Shown here piece by piece: positions 38,701 through 49,900 of a stretch of 64,000 nucleotides of DNA (position 1 is the stretch's first letter; the number at the start of each line of letters is the position of its first letter). The translations under genes were made by a program, and so were the position numbers. Below the pieces are notes generated by a model. It saw only the letters and a program-made list of their open reading frames with translations, made no database searches and had not been told where the DNA came from. Source of the stretch: Rhynochetos jubatus (Eukaryota > Chordata > Aves > Eurypygiformes > Rhynochetidae); contig CM050650.1 of NCBI GenBank assembly GCA_027574665.1, positions 54,171,304-54,235,303 of the forward strand, read 5' to 3'.

Positions 38701-41700
38701 CCCCCTCACTCCACGGCCACCCAGACCTCCCTAGCTGGGGTCAGAGAGAGCAGCGGATTTTATTTTTTTCAGCGTGGTTGTATTTAGTTCATATGATGCA
38801 ATGCTGTGCTCAGGATGTAACGGTCATTTTGACCTCTTTACAAACACCGAGCAAGTATGTGAGAAAACATTTTACAAGCCACAAGAGGATTCTTGGGGAC
38901 TGTCTGCAAAGCAGAAGAGTTTTCCTTGGCTGGCAATGGTGAGGACTAGACTGCACGGCGGACTGTAGCAGCACATGAAGAACAGCCTTGTAAGCAGGAG
39001 AGGTCACCATAGGCTGGACTCACTCACTGGTTTTCCACATCATTTTGTTCATTTCCTTTTATGGAAACTTGAAAGGTATTTATTTAGGTCATTGCTTCCT
39101 CTGTAGCCTTCATGAGACACCTCAGCTTCACATTTCAGCCTTCAGCCTTGTGAGGGACATGTATCGTGGCTGGGCTGGAAGCAGGGTCTGCTGATTTCAC
39201 AGAAGCTGCAGTATCCCGTGAGGGCAGGTCATGGGAGAGACAACATGTTGTATTTTTCATTTGGATTGTGAGAGAAAGGCTGGTTTTATGTCTTCCTACA
39301 GATTAGTGGATGATAAATGGAAAAATTTGCAAGGCATGTATGTATTTGAGTTATGATTCCCCGTTTTAAATCATATGGGATACTAAGAATTGCCGTGCAT
39401 CCATGGCAGAGTCTGGTGTTTCTGTAAGTTTTGGTTGACACAATGAGGATCAAGAAGCAGAGAATGCTTTGAAGCCAAATAATTAATTTTTTTTTTTAAA
39501 AAAAACTTAGGCATTCCTTCTACCAGAGGAGAAAAGTTAATTCCCCCAGTACTCTTAGGATTTTATATTAGGAGGAAAAAAAAAAAATCAAACTCTCAAA
39601 CCTAATAGATCTTTTGATATATGGTACAATATTTGCAGTGAGTTAAAGATGTTAAGTAAATTGTTTATTCTTCTACAAAAAAAATCCTTTAAAGTTTGCT
39701 CTTTTTGTGATAGCATTAAAATTTCCAGAGGAATTTTGCGTCCTTGGGATATGTTTAAAAATATTTCGACTTCCTCTTATGACATGTATGAACTCATTAT
39801 GGCAAATAAAACAGTTTGTTATTAACCTTAAAAAACACGTTAATAACATACCTTCAATATATTTCTGATAGATCAGAAGTCTGGCTCATTGACAGATTAA
39901 TAGAGGAGGGCATATTGTGATTTTTTTTTTAATATATGAAAGACAATTTTACAAAAGAAGGATGTAAACTTTACCAATGTTATCATTTCAGCCAAAATTG
40001 TAACAATAGAGAAATACAGTACTGTTAGAAAGAAAGATGGTTTCTGTTGTTGCTTGCAGCCCCAAGGCTGGTTCCTGGCCATCCCTCTGCTCTGCTGGAG
40101 ATAGAAGCCCAGCAGGATGTGAGCAGTGTGGATTGTAGCTGGGAGCTCAGAAGTAAAATAAAATGCCTCTTTCTGTATTGTAGAAGGGTATGATCAAAGT
40201 AGCTCTGTTTCTTCCTTTCTATATCTTTCCCAGCTGTGTTTGAATAATGTTTTTTACAAGGCTTCTCCGGTGATTTAAATGAGCAAGGCTGTCATCTGTC
40301 ACCTTCCAATCTTTGTCTCATATAAAATTCTTTCTGCCCTGAAAGATCTGTGTCCTGCTGGGAAAACATGCTCTTACTGGGAAATGTGGCATTAATGTTG
40401 CTTGGGCTAACACTATAACACTCCGTAGAATAATGTAATTTCACCTTAGCTTTTCCTGCTCAGAAAAACCAGAAATTCCTGTAGTCCCGCTAGCAACAAA
40501 GAGCAGCTTCCTTTGGCTGTGTTTGTCTTGCAGTGCCTGGCACACCTCAGGCTGATCTTCATTCTGCCCCACCTCTTAGTTAAAAACTATGATTTCACAT
40601 CTCATGGAGCTTCATAATTACTATCAAGTCAAATCCTCTCTGAGGGGATGGGGGGGTGGCTGGTGATTTATTTCACAAATTATGACTACGTGAAAACAGG
40701 AAAGGCGAGTGGGTGTTGCAGATGCATCAGGACCCCCCAGCAGCTGCAGTGCAGATCACAGCAGTGGTGGTAAATGGAGACTGGAGAGGGGCAGTGTTTT
40801 TTCCATATGGCAGTCCTGGTGCTTCTGTCGTCAGGAATGTGAAATGTATGCCCTTGTGTGGCAAAAAATTGTAGGTTCATATGAAAGCATCCCTGGCCTT
40901 CGTCTGGAACCTTGAGTGCGTCAGGTTGGAGGGGCCAAGATTTTTCTCTCTCACCGTTTTGCATTCCTTCCACAAATCAAATTCAAAGGGAATTGCTGCT
41001 CAGTAGTTTAGATTAGTGCCGTCCCGGTTGTTTCAGCGGTCCTACAGCAGTTTACCCTAAAAAGGAATACTAAAAATCTCTCTTTGACTAAGTACAAGCT
41101 GTTCACGCATTAGAGCTGCAGGGTTTTCCAAGTGAATTTAACATTGCTTTTAGTGTCTGAGATCTCGGAAGCAGATGCTGCAGCCAGAGGGTTGTACCCC
41201 TCACTGCCCCAGGAGAACAGGGGATGTTCTCCCTGTCTCCTGTGCTGCCGAGCACTTCTGTCTCATGTAGGACATGTTACCCAGTTAAGTGTTCTCTGTG
41301 TTGTTTTATTTGCTGGATGGAGTATGGATTTGATTAGTTGCTGGTTTGATATTGATATTACCACGCCTATTGCGTTATAAAAGCACGTGTGTTCAAATAA
41401 GAATGAAGATTGGTTTTGCAAAGATGAGATCCTTTCATCTCTGCTTGTGTTGTCTTACACTTTTATTGCTCTGTACATGTCCCCAGAGTCAGCCTGCAGC
41501 ATGAGAGTCTCTTAGGTTAGATAAGGTAGGCGGGATTCAATCCCAGTTGCAGGTACTTTTGTAATTGCACTAGAGTAAAACTAGAAATGGAATAGAGTTC
41601 CTCAGGATTCAGTAGCTCTGCCTGTCTGTGAAAAATTGATAAATAGCTCCTGATTAGATGAACACTAAATCAGGAAAATGATAAATACTTTCTGAGAAGC

Positions 41701-41857
41701 CCTTTTATCAGTGAGGGTTTACCTAATAGGCTTCCATTCTGAACATCGCAGGAACCTACAGATTTGCAATCAAAAGCGATGTATGTTTGTATATCAAGAG
41801 CCAGCTGTGTGAGTTACAGCTTACCTTTGTTCATTCCAGTCACTGAATGAAGCAGAA

Positions 41858-41912
41858 TTTAAAAAAAAAACCAAAAACAAAAACAAACCACAACCAAACA
41901 AAATAAAACCCA
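41858..41912. repeat. A-rich CAAA/CCAAA low-complexity stretch
   Basis: Irregular A-runs separated by single C or CC (aaaccaaaaacaaaaac and similar). No LINE or SINE body is attached on either side. Confidence 0.8.
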
Positions 41913-42341
41913 ATTGTTCTCTCAGTTTGATTTATTCTGCCTACTTCAGGTTTCTCCCAGGATGTACTTAGAAGAAAGAAGAGTCTGAAAATAATCTCCT
42001 GAATGTTTTAAATACAACTCAATATGAAAGTTCATCCATCTATTCTGCTTAGAATCATGCAGTAATGTCAATATAATAATTGTGTCCTTTGCAGCAAGGG
42101 AAAAAAAAAAAAGTGTTTTTTGCATTCTAGAACAAAATGAGTTCTCCCCCCTGAAATATTCGAACAATATTTAGAAGTAGATAAGCTGACCGATAGATGA
42201 CATTTAAGGTATTTGGTATAGCCTCAGCGCAATTTTTTTACTCTGAGATGACTGTAAAAAGTATGAGATTAAAAAAACAGTTATTAGTAGAGAAAGGAAA
42301 ATGCAGTATTCAAACTTTTTTTTTTTTTTCCCCCACCACAG

Positions 42342-42439
42342 GACATTAATGTATGTATCCTTGAAAACTACCCTGAATGTTCCAATCCCAGGTTATTTTA
42401 CATCATACCATATTTCTGTGGACAGCATCCAAGATGCAG
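42342..42439 (+). CDS. UST: UST internal exon (Cys-rich segment), 98 nt
   Basis: Encodes 32 codons plus AG: DINVCILENYPEC, then SNPRLFYIIPYFCGQHPRC. A long T/C tract and ccaccacag (to 42341) form the acceptor; the donor is gtaaat from 42440. The phase is 0 in and 2 out, matching both neighbours. It holds four Cys residues that are probably structural. The fourth residue is Val (GTA, 42351-42353); I recall Glu here in mammalian UST, and HS2ST1 has a comparable DEC, so this is a notable substitution or a base error. Although only 98 nt, its residue-level match and splice sites make the call firm. Confidence 0.96.
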
Positions 42440-42701
42440 GTAAATATATACAAGGTATTCCAATTTGTTCAGCAATAGCTGCTGCCAACATTTTGTCAGA
42501 AACTGGTAATGAAGAGGCAAGTTATTTGAAGTACAAGAGAAAAGTGGAAGTACAATGTAGTGCTGTATATGGTAACAGCATGAAATATTTTGGAGTAAGG
42601 AGGGTAATGCAAATGTAGTACTATTCTTTTTTCTTGATTTAATATTTGAATAATTCATCAAGTCTGGATGTATTTATGTGGATTTTTCCTTTCCGGGTTG
42701 G

Positions 42702-42778
42702 TGAGGTGGGAATAGGTTACTGGTTCAGCTTGATGATCTTAATGGTCTTTTCCAGCCTAAAAGATTCTATGATTCTGT
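42702..42778 (+). mobile_element. CR1 3' end fragment (~75 bp), sense orientation
   Basis: cagcttgatgatcttaatgg, tcttttccagcctaaaag and attctatgattctgtga reproduce the extreme CR1 3' end with its terminal short repeat. It is strongly 5' truncated and is oriented with UST. Confidence 0.85.
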
Positions 42779-43016
42779 GAACAGCAGTGACCGTATGCGC
42801 TCATTACTCATTTTACCTGCACTGCAATTTTGTAGTGTTAGCTCTGCTCAGATGCTCATATCAGGTCTATATCTGAGGAATTCCAGGTTCTCGGCCCATG
42901 TAAGAAATAGTCGTCATACTCAAAACTATATAAAAGTGCAGCCTTCTACTGCTATAATTGTCCTAGTTCATTTTTAATGTGTCTATTTATGCCATTCTCA
43001 TGTTGCTGTGTTATGG

Positions 43017-45196
43017 CTTCGGTTGGAAGGGACCTTAAAGACCGTCTAGTTCCAACCCCCTGCCACGAGCAGGGACACCCTCCACTAGACCAGGTTGCTC
43101 ACAGCCTCATCCAGCCTGGCCTTGAACACTGCCAGGGATGGGGCACCCACAGCTTCTCTGGGCAACCTGTGCCAGTGCCTCACCACCCTCTCCGTGAAGA
43201 AGGCATATCTAATCTAACCAACTGGTCAGTATCCGTCTTATGCTGAGGGCTCCACAGCTGGACACAGTACTCCAGTTGGGGTCTCACGAGACCGGAGCAG
43301 AGGGGGAGTATCGCCTCCCTCAACCTGCTGGCCACACTTCTCCTGATACAGCCCAGGATACAACTGGCTTTCTAGGCTGCAAGTGTATGTTGTCAGCTCA
43401 TGTTGACCTTCCCAACCAACCTCCCCAAGTCCTTCTCCTCAGGGCTGCTCTTTATCCATTCTCCGCCCAGCCTGTACTTGTGCTTGGGATTTCCCGGACC
43501 CATGTGCAGGACCTTGCACTTGGCCTTGTTGAACTCCATGAGGTCGGCACAGGCCCACCTCTCCAGCCTGTCAAGGTCCCTCTGGACGGCATCCCTTCCC
43601 TCCAGGGTGTCAACCACATCACACAGCTTGGTGTCGTTGGCAAACTTGCTGAGGGTGCACTCAATCCGACGGTCCGTGTCACTTACAAAGATGTTAAACA
43701 GCACCTGTCCCAACACCAACCCCTGAGGAACGCCACTCATCACTTGTCTCCACTTGGACATCAAGCTGTTGACCACAACTCTCTGAGTGTGACCATCAAG
43801 CCAGTTCTTTATCCACCGAGCGGTCCATCTGTCAAATCCATGTCTCTCCAGTTTAAAGACAAGGATGTCATGCGGAACAGTGTCAAACGCTTTGCACAAG
43901 TACAGGTAAATGACATTGGCTGCCCATCCTTTATCCACCAAGGTCACGCCCCCATAGAAGGCCACTATATTTGTCAGGCATGATCTGCCCTTGGTGAAGC
44001 CATGTTGGCTGTCACCAGTCACCTCCTCGTTTTCCATGTGCCTTAGCACAAGGGTTCCAGGAGGATCTGCTCCATGATCTTGTCAGGCACAGAGGTGAGA
44101 CTGACTGGCCTGTAGTTCCCTGGATCCTCCTTTTTACCCTTATTAAAGATGGGGGTTATGTTTCCCCTTTTTCAATCAGTGGGAACTTCACCAGACCACC
44201 ACAACTTCTCAAATATGATGGATAAAGGTTTTGCAACATCATCCGCGAGTTCTTTCAGCACCCGTGGATGTATTTCATCAGGTCCCATGGACTTGTGCAC
44301 CTTCAGGTTCCTGGGGTGTTCCCAAACCTGATCCTCACTGACCACGGGCGGTTCTCCATTCTCCCAGTCCATCCCTTGCCTTCCGTGACGCGGGGGGTAT
44401 GGCTTGTGCCCTTGACAGTGAAGAGCAAGGCAAAAAAAAATCATTGAGCATGTCTGCCTTCTCCATATCCTGGGAAACCAGCTCTTCCATTTCCTTCCAC
44501 AGAGGGCCCACATTTTGCCTGATCTTTTTATCCCTGATGTACCTACAGAAGCCCTTCTTGTTGGCCTTGATGTCCCTGGCCAGGTTTAATTCTGTGAGGA
44601 CTTTAGCTTTCCTAACCTGATCCCTGACTTGTTGGACAATGTCTCTGTAATCCTCACAGGCTATACCTGTCCTTGCTTCCACCCTCTGTAGGCTTCCTTT
44701 ATGCACCTCAGTTTGTCCAGGAGCTGCTTGTTCATCCACGCAGGCCTACGGGCACTTTTACCTGACTTGTCTTCATCGGGATGCACAGCTCCTGAGCTTG
44801 GAGGAGAAGGTCCTTGAATACTTGCCAGCTTTCTTGGGCCCCTCTTCCCTCCAGAGCTTCATCCCATGGAACTCTGCCAATCAGTTCCCTGAAGAGGCCA
44901 AAGTCTGCTCTCCTGCAAGGCAGGGTAATGAGCTTGCTGCGCAGCCTCCTGAAGGATCTCAAACTCCACCATTTCATGGTCGCTGCAGCCAAGGCTGCCC
45001 TTGAGCATCACATTCCCCGCCAGCCCCTCCCTGTTGGTGAGAACAAGGTCCATCATGGCACCACTCCTCGTCGACTCCTCTGTCACTTGGAGAAGGATGT
45101 TGTCATCTGGAACCTGGAGGTTCCAGGAACCTCCTGGCTTGCTTGTGCCCTGCCGTGTTGTCCCTCCAATAGATAGCGGGGTGGTTGAAGTCACCT
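43017..45196 (-). mobile_element. CR1 LINE, 2.2 kb, endonuclease and reverse transcriptase remains
   Basis: The largest repeat in the window. Reading the minus strand from 45196: the C-terminal part of the APE-type endonuclease (MMDLVLTNREGLAGN, then GCSDHEMVEFEI), the linker region, and RT from [13 protein letters not shown] through [31 protein letters not shown] and [13 protein letters not shown] (frame 43393-44049). The 3' end with the usual CR1 noncoding segment lies near 43017. Stops and frameshifts separate the pieces. Both RT catalytic aspartates are replaced: Tyr for Asp in the AFD box (43900-43902) and Asn for the first Asp of FADD (43636-43638). About 230 bp of the ORF2 C terminus is missing near 43217. 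The 5' end is truncated within the endonuclease. This copy cannot move. Confidence 0.97.
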
Positions 45197-45208
45197 CGGT
45201 GACTTCAA
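45185..45208. repeat. Perfect palindrome at the CR1 5' junction
   Basis: ttgaagtcacc (45185-45195), spacer tc, then ggtgacttcaa (45198-45208) are exact reverse complements. The left arm is CR1 endonuclease sequence and the right arm is outside the CR1 match, so the truncation point sits at the centre. Confidence 0.85.
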
Positions 45209-46750
45209 GGTATTCTATTTATTGTTCCTGCTTCTCCAAAGTGGAAGAACTGCACATGTTCTCCACGATTTCTTTCAGAAGCTGTACTTTTTTTGTAGCA
45301 GTAATGAGAAGGGAAAATGTGTTCATTCTTACGTCTTGGTTTATAAGTGTCTTTGCTGTAAAGTACTGCTTTAGTTTTCTGGCATAAGCATGGGTATGGT
45401 TAAGAAACAAAGCAGATTCATGACTTCATTTTCATGACACTTTTTTTCTTACTGTATTTTGGCCTCTTTTGGAAATGCTTATGGTTGCACACCTGTATGT
45501 ATATGAGTAATCCCCTTAGCAACAGCGACATGGCTGAATACTTTCACAGCAGACCTCTGTGGGGCTTCTGAGCAGTAGATTGAAGCACTGTTTTGTAGCT
45601 TGTTATACATCTGTCTCCTGTCATGCCATTGCACTTCCTTCAGCTACTTCCTAGTCGCAAAAGGAGCTGCAAGAAGATGACGTGTACCATTTGTTAGGAC
45701 ACTCTGCTCTTCCAGAAAACCGACCAACGCAAAAAAAAGTGGTAGGACGTGAAAAACCTGCTCCAGGTCTGCTCTAGTGGGAGTGCAAAACAGTAAGCTT
45801 TTGCACGTGTCACCGGAAGAGCTTCTGGCCAAAGTTCACTGTCACATAGAATTTGCAGTAGACTGATGGAGGTCAGGGAAGAGTTGTGATCGTCAGCCCC
45901 TCTCAGGTACTTTGTGTGACTCAGATGTTCATCCTACCAGCTGGACCCTGAGAAAAAGCTAATTCCCTTTAGTCTGAGACATTGGCATTATATCCCTTAC
46001 CAACATGAATACTGACTGCTTCTTCCAGGGCATAAATTGAGTTCATGTAAGGGACTTTGTATTCATATGCTTGTCAAACCTGATGGTGTTTCCCTGAAAC
46101 TGAGAGAAGCATGAAGATGTACTGGTGTCCTGCCAGCTTCTCCCACTGGGGGAAAAGAGAGAATAACCCTGAACTGATACTCAAAGCAGTATTAGTCAGA
46201 GCAAATAACTGCAAATCCTGTAGCAGCACCACAGAGAGGTCAGGAGTAGTAACAGGGAAAGGGAAGATAGTCTCTAGGAGACTTTGTCAGAAATTAGAAT
46301 GAAGGGCAGGGTGGGAAACAGGCCGGTAGCCTCCTGTGTGTTACTCGCTGGGTAACAGCGGGCAGTGGTTGCACACAGCAGTTCTCCCAGTGCTGTTCAG
46401 GGACACCGCCGCCCCTTAGCACCCTCCATCACCCAGGGAAGTTGTTCCTCCTGTGAGATGGGTCATGCTTCCGAGTTGAAAAACTGGAGTTTGCAAGTCT
46501 GAGCTTATAAACAACTCGCCGAAAGATGTTTTCAGAATGGAGTACTGCCATGCAGTGATTAACCTCCGTTTAATGCGATCGTGTTTTTACATGCCAAACC
46601 AATTCTAGGTGTTGCACAGAAAAGCTCAATAAGCCATCCGGGTTTGGTGGAGTTTTTTGTGTTCCGTTAGAAGTACAGCACTGGATATTTTTTGATTCAG
46701 TTGTGGTCTTGGCTTGGATCTCTGAAGATAATGCGTATTTAAAGTCTGTC

Positions 46751-46767
46751 TTTTTTTTTTTTTTTTT
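46751..46767. repeat. Poly-T run in the polypyrimidine tract of the last UST exon seen
   Basis: T17, continuing as cctctctctctccctcc up to about 46784, only 15 bases before the acceptor AG at 46798-46799. It is probably part of the U2AF-binding tract and also a length-variable homopolymer. Confidence 0.8.
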
Positions 46768-46799
46768 CCTCTCTCTCTCCCTCCATTAATTTTATACAG

Positions 46800-46957
46800 G
46801 GAGCCTGGTGAATGGGCCCTTGAAAGAGCAAAGCTGAACGTTAATGAAAATTTTCTGCTTGTGGGCATTCTGGAGGAGTTGGAGGATGTGCTGCTTTTAT
46901 TAGAAAGATTCTTACCTCATTATTTCAAGGATGTGCTTAGCATCTACAAAAACCCAG
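46800..46957 (+). CDS. UST: UST internal exon (C-terminal domain helices), 158 nt
   Basis: The first G completes Arg from the previous exon (AG|G). Then come 52 codons, EPGEWALERAKLNVN through EELEDVLLLLERFLPHYF to SIYKNP, and a final G beginning the next codon (phase 1 out). The acceptor ttttatacag ends at 46799 after an unusually long pyrimidine tract (T17 at 46751-46767, then CT repeats). The donor gtaact starts at 46958. The Leu/Glu-rich segment is the helical region following the PAPS site in 2-O-sulfotransferases. The final coding exon should begin by completing a Glu or Gly codon; nothing matching the remaining C terminus was found in the next 17 kb. Confidence 0.97.
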
Positions 46958-49900
46958 GTAACTTTTTTCTTTAAAAAACTCTTCTTATAGAAACTTGGGC
47001 AAAATCTGCATGGCTGCTGGAAGGTACGTGTTTATGTCTTGTTTAGTCAATTAAGAGATTTATCTCCCTTTCAGGGAGCAGACTTGATTGATGGGGAAGG
47101 GTACACATTGTGCTTTTATTCTTAATGTTACTGTGATTTTCTTTCCTGGGCAAGCACTTGGTGCTTCAGTGATCTTGCCACATGCCAGAAAGCTTCCTGT
47201 TTACCACTGGAGTGACTTTTCTTCTTTTAGTTCTGTCATACTCAACTCTGAAATAATACTGTCAAAATATTCTCAAAGTGGTGTCAGCAATATCTACCTA
47301 AGTAAACCTTCAAGGGGTGGTCTGGGGAGCTGGATGCTTTGGAGATTCTCCAGTACCAGGATATTTATTTTCCCTCAATCTTGACTAAAAGTTGAAATGA
47401 AATGAACTTCTAGTTAAGCTGAGTTTAGGTAAAGTAGAAATAAGAATGTGTATTTACAGCACTTTAAGTACAAAACATGTTGAGGAAAAATATGTAGGAG
47501 ACTCGAATAGAGGAATGAAAACACAGAGCACTTAATCTACCCCTTAATTTGCACCCCACAGTCAGTCTGAAAGGGTTCTCTCTTCTCTGTGTCAGTCCAT
47601 CCCTCCCAGCCCTTATTTATTGCTAACTTCTTTAAAAGGCAGTCCCAAGAAATACGATGCTTCTGTGGGGCTGTGCATGTCATTCCGGCAGAACTGATTT
47701 CCTGCTTACATTTGGTTGGGTCATCGACATCATATGAACCAGGGAGGGGTAAAACTTGCCTTCTTGCTTGCTGACTTGGTTGCATTCGTGTCTGTGTGAA
47801 ATGCCTACAGCCACTGAAATGTGTGTTTTGTACCAGGTTGTATGTTAAAAACACGTGGCTCATGGATTGAGTTTCGTTTGTAATGCCTGCAGCTGATGGC
47901 TGGCTGGTGACTGGGAGCAGCTACCACAGTAATGGCCCTTCACTTCGGAGAAGTCACAGGTTTCTGTCTGTAACCAGGATTTATGTGTGACTGTCCATCA
48001 GTCCCCGCTTCCAGGTTGCATCTTTGAAAATTTTGTATTTAGCAACGATACAGATATTACAGGGAAAGTGTGGTATCCTCCTCTGAATGTGCTTTCAGTG
48101 GGTCGTTATCTGCTTGCAGTAAGGCAGCTGTTTAGAAGGTGTGAGTGTTACTTCGTTGTGGTGCTACATCCAGCCATAGAGTTGTTTTGCTCAAAACCAG
48201 ACCTAAGTAGAGCATGGGATGGTATTGACGTGAGAGCAGCGCCCAATTTTGGATCAGGTGTTTCTATTATCTTTGTGAATGAAGAAATAAAAAGACCTAC
48301 ATTTGTAGTATGTGGAAATCTTCCTAAGGATTTGCACAATTCAGTCTCCAAGTTTTTCCCATGGGGATGTTAGACGAGAGGGAGGAGGGGGATCAATAGA
48401 AGGATGTTCTCTTTGCAATGACAGACTTCTCTTTGGGAATCTATAAGACTTCCTCAGCTATTCTGTGTACCACAGGTTTTCATTTCTCTTACAGTGGAGG
48501 AAGCTAACAAACAGCATGCAGGGTCCCGATTTTCATCTGAGTGCCCTAGAAGGTGTCAGGTGTGAGATGAGCAATCTCCCAGAATAGTTAAGTGCCAGAC
48601 AATCTTTCTCTTCTCTGTGTATATTCCAGTATCTGTCTGGAGCAGATTTGATCCTCTATTGCAGGACAGTGATGTCCTCTGGGATTTCATGTGTGCCATG
48701 TCTGCAGATTCATCTCCTTCCTTCAGTATTCCTGATGAAGACTAAACTTTAGTTTTATTTTTCCTGTTTGCTTATTGACAGGGAAGAACAGAAAGTTTCC
48801 TTGTATTAACTCTCTCCTCCTCGTTTCATACATGTCTGTGTTTGGGTTTTTTTTCCCAATCATAATTATTTTCAGGTTATTTCTGAGTTGATGTTAAAGC
48901 TTACAAAAAAACTTAACAGAATCAGACAGAAAGAAAAAAAGATCCATTTGCTGTGTAAGAAATCCTACATCATTCTCCGCAGGGCACCCTAGACGTGATC
49001 TGCAACACCCTCTGCTGTTGCATCATGAAGTGCTGGGAAGAGGAGATGTTATTCTGCCTGGCTGTGTGGTGATGCCTAAAAGCAGCAGATACTTTGGGCC
49101 AAAACTGACCTTTTGTTGCAATTTACAGTTGCAGATGAAATCTAAAAAATTTACAGTTTACTCTGCTGACCTGCTCCACCTGAGAAACACAACAGTCCTT
49201 CCTCTTTTCCTATAAAAACGTGAAGTTTTTGCAGAACTTATCTTTTATCAGTTGAATATACTGAGATGAGGAAAACACAGTGAAGGACTGTACAGAAAGG
49301 TGATTCACTTCCAGGTTAGTGAATCTGTGCACCTGAATCGCTGCAATAAGCGCTTCTGGATTAGACACAATTCAAAAACTGGCAGAAAGTAACTGCAGGA
49401 AGACAGTTTCCATCCGGTGTTGCTCTAGTGGATTACATAGATTAGAAAGGAGAGTAGGAAGTTGGTGATTGCTGTCCCACCACCATCATCATCATCTAAA
49501 CCAAATTAGAAGCACCTACCTCTTGCTGTAGGAAGCAAACTGCTGGACATTATCAAACCCATAAAATGACAAGTGTCTTTAAGAAGCGTCTCTGGGTGTT
49601 CTGGGTTAAACTCATCCTTCCTTCCAAATTGGGACCCCCCCTCCCTTGTTATGGGTGCTCTGGACAGGCACCAGATCACTTCAGCTCCCATCTGAGCAAA
49701 CTACTTATTACTGGGAGCCTTCAGTATAGGTTGATGCCAATAAATGTCAGGAAATCTGGAAACTTTTTTTCACCTCTGTTTCTTTTAACCATGCAAGCCA
49801 TATTCAAGCTTCTTTGTTACTTCTGTGTCTGTAGTAAAAAAAAAAAAAAATCACATCTGAGACATCATGTAACAACTTTGATTGAGGAACTTTGGCTCAG

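Larger units (their letters stand above)
17372..42341 (+). other. UST: UST intron, 25 kb
   Basis: The longest complete intron in the window. Recognised contents are CR1 fragments at 19319-20395 (-), 22404-22445 (-), 25480-26008 (+) and 33154-33745 (-), an ancient LINE relic at 32470-33125 (-), a separated direct repeat at 21546-21654 and several A/T homopolymers. GC-richer stretches at about 27590-28260 and 37680-38340 have no promoter or gene that I can recognise. The remaining sequence appears to be ordinary intron; many 60-140-residue open frames in it are unsupported. Confidence 0.9.
42440..46799 (+). other. UST: UST intron, 4.4 kb
   Basis: Short intron; about half of it is the CR1 at 43017-45196. 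A ~75-bp CR1 tail lies at 42702-42778. The rest (45210-46799) holds no recognised repeat or gene and ends in a T17 run (46751-46767) that extends the polypyrimidine tract of the next exon. Confidence 0.9.
2416..46957 (+). other. UST: UST gene, internal part (four coding exons and their introns)
   Basis: Span from the first to the last UST exon visible; the gene continues past both window ends. UST transfers sulfate from PAPS to the 2-O position of uronyl residues (mainly iduronate, also glucuronate) in dermatan and chondroitin sulfate. It is a type II Golgi membrane protein. The four exons are 80, 154, 98 and 158 nt and splice in frame to about 163 residues of the sulfotransferase domain. Intron lengths are 14,722, 24,970 and 4,360 bases, and the following intron is at least 17,043. 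The paralogue HS2ST1 was considered, but the 17.2-kb exon reads FGGDQPVYIN and NYFFRRFGDWRG, which are UST residues. The transmembrane anchor and PAPS 5'-phosphate loop exons are upstream of the window and the terminal exon is downstream. Identification rests on my memory of the vertebrate family and not on a search. Confidence 0.95.

Noticed and set aside
43240-43983. 247-codon + strand open frame
   Set aside because: It is the antisense of the CR1 reverse transcriptase; the real coding direction is the minus strand.
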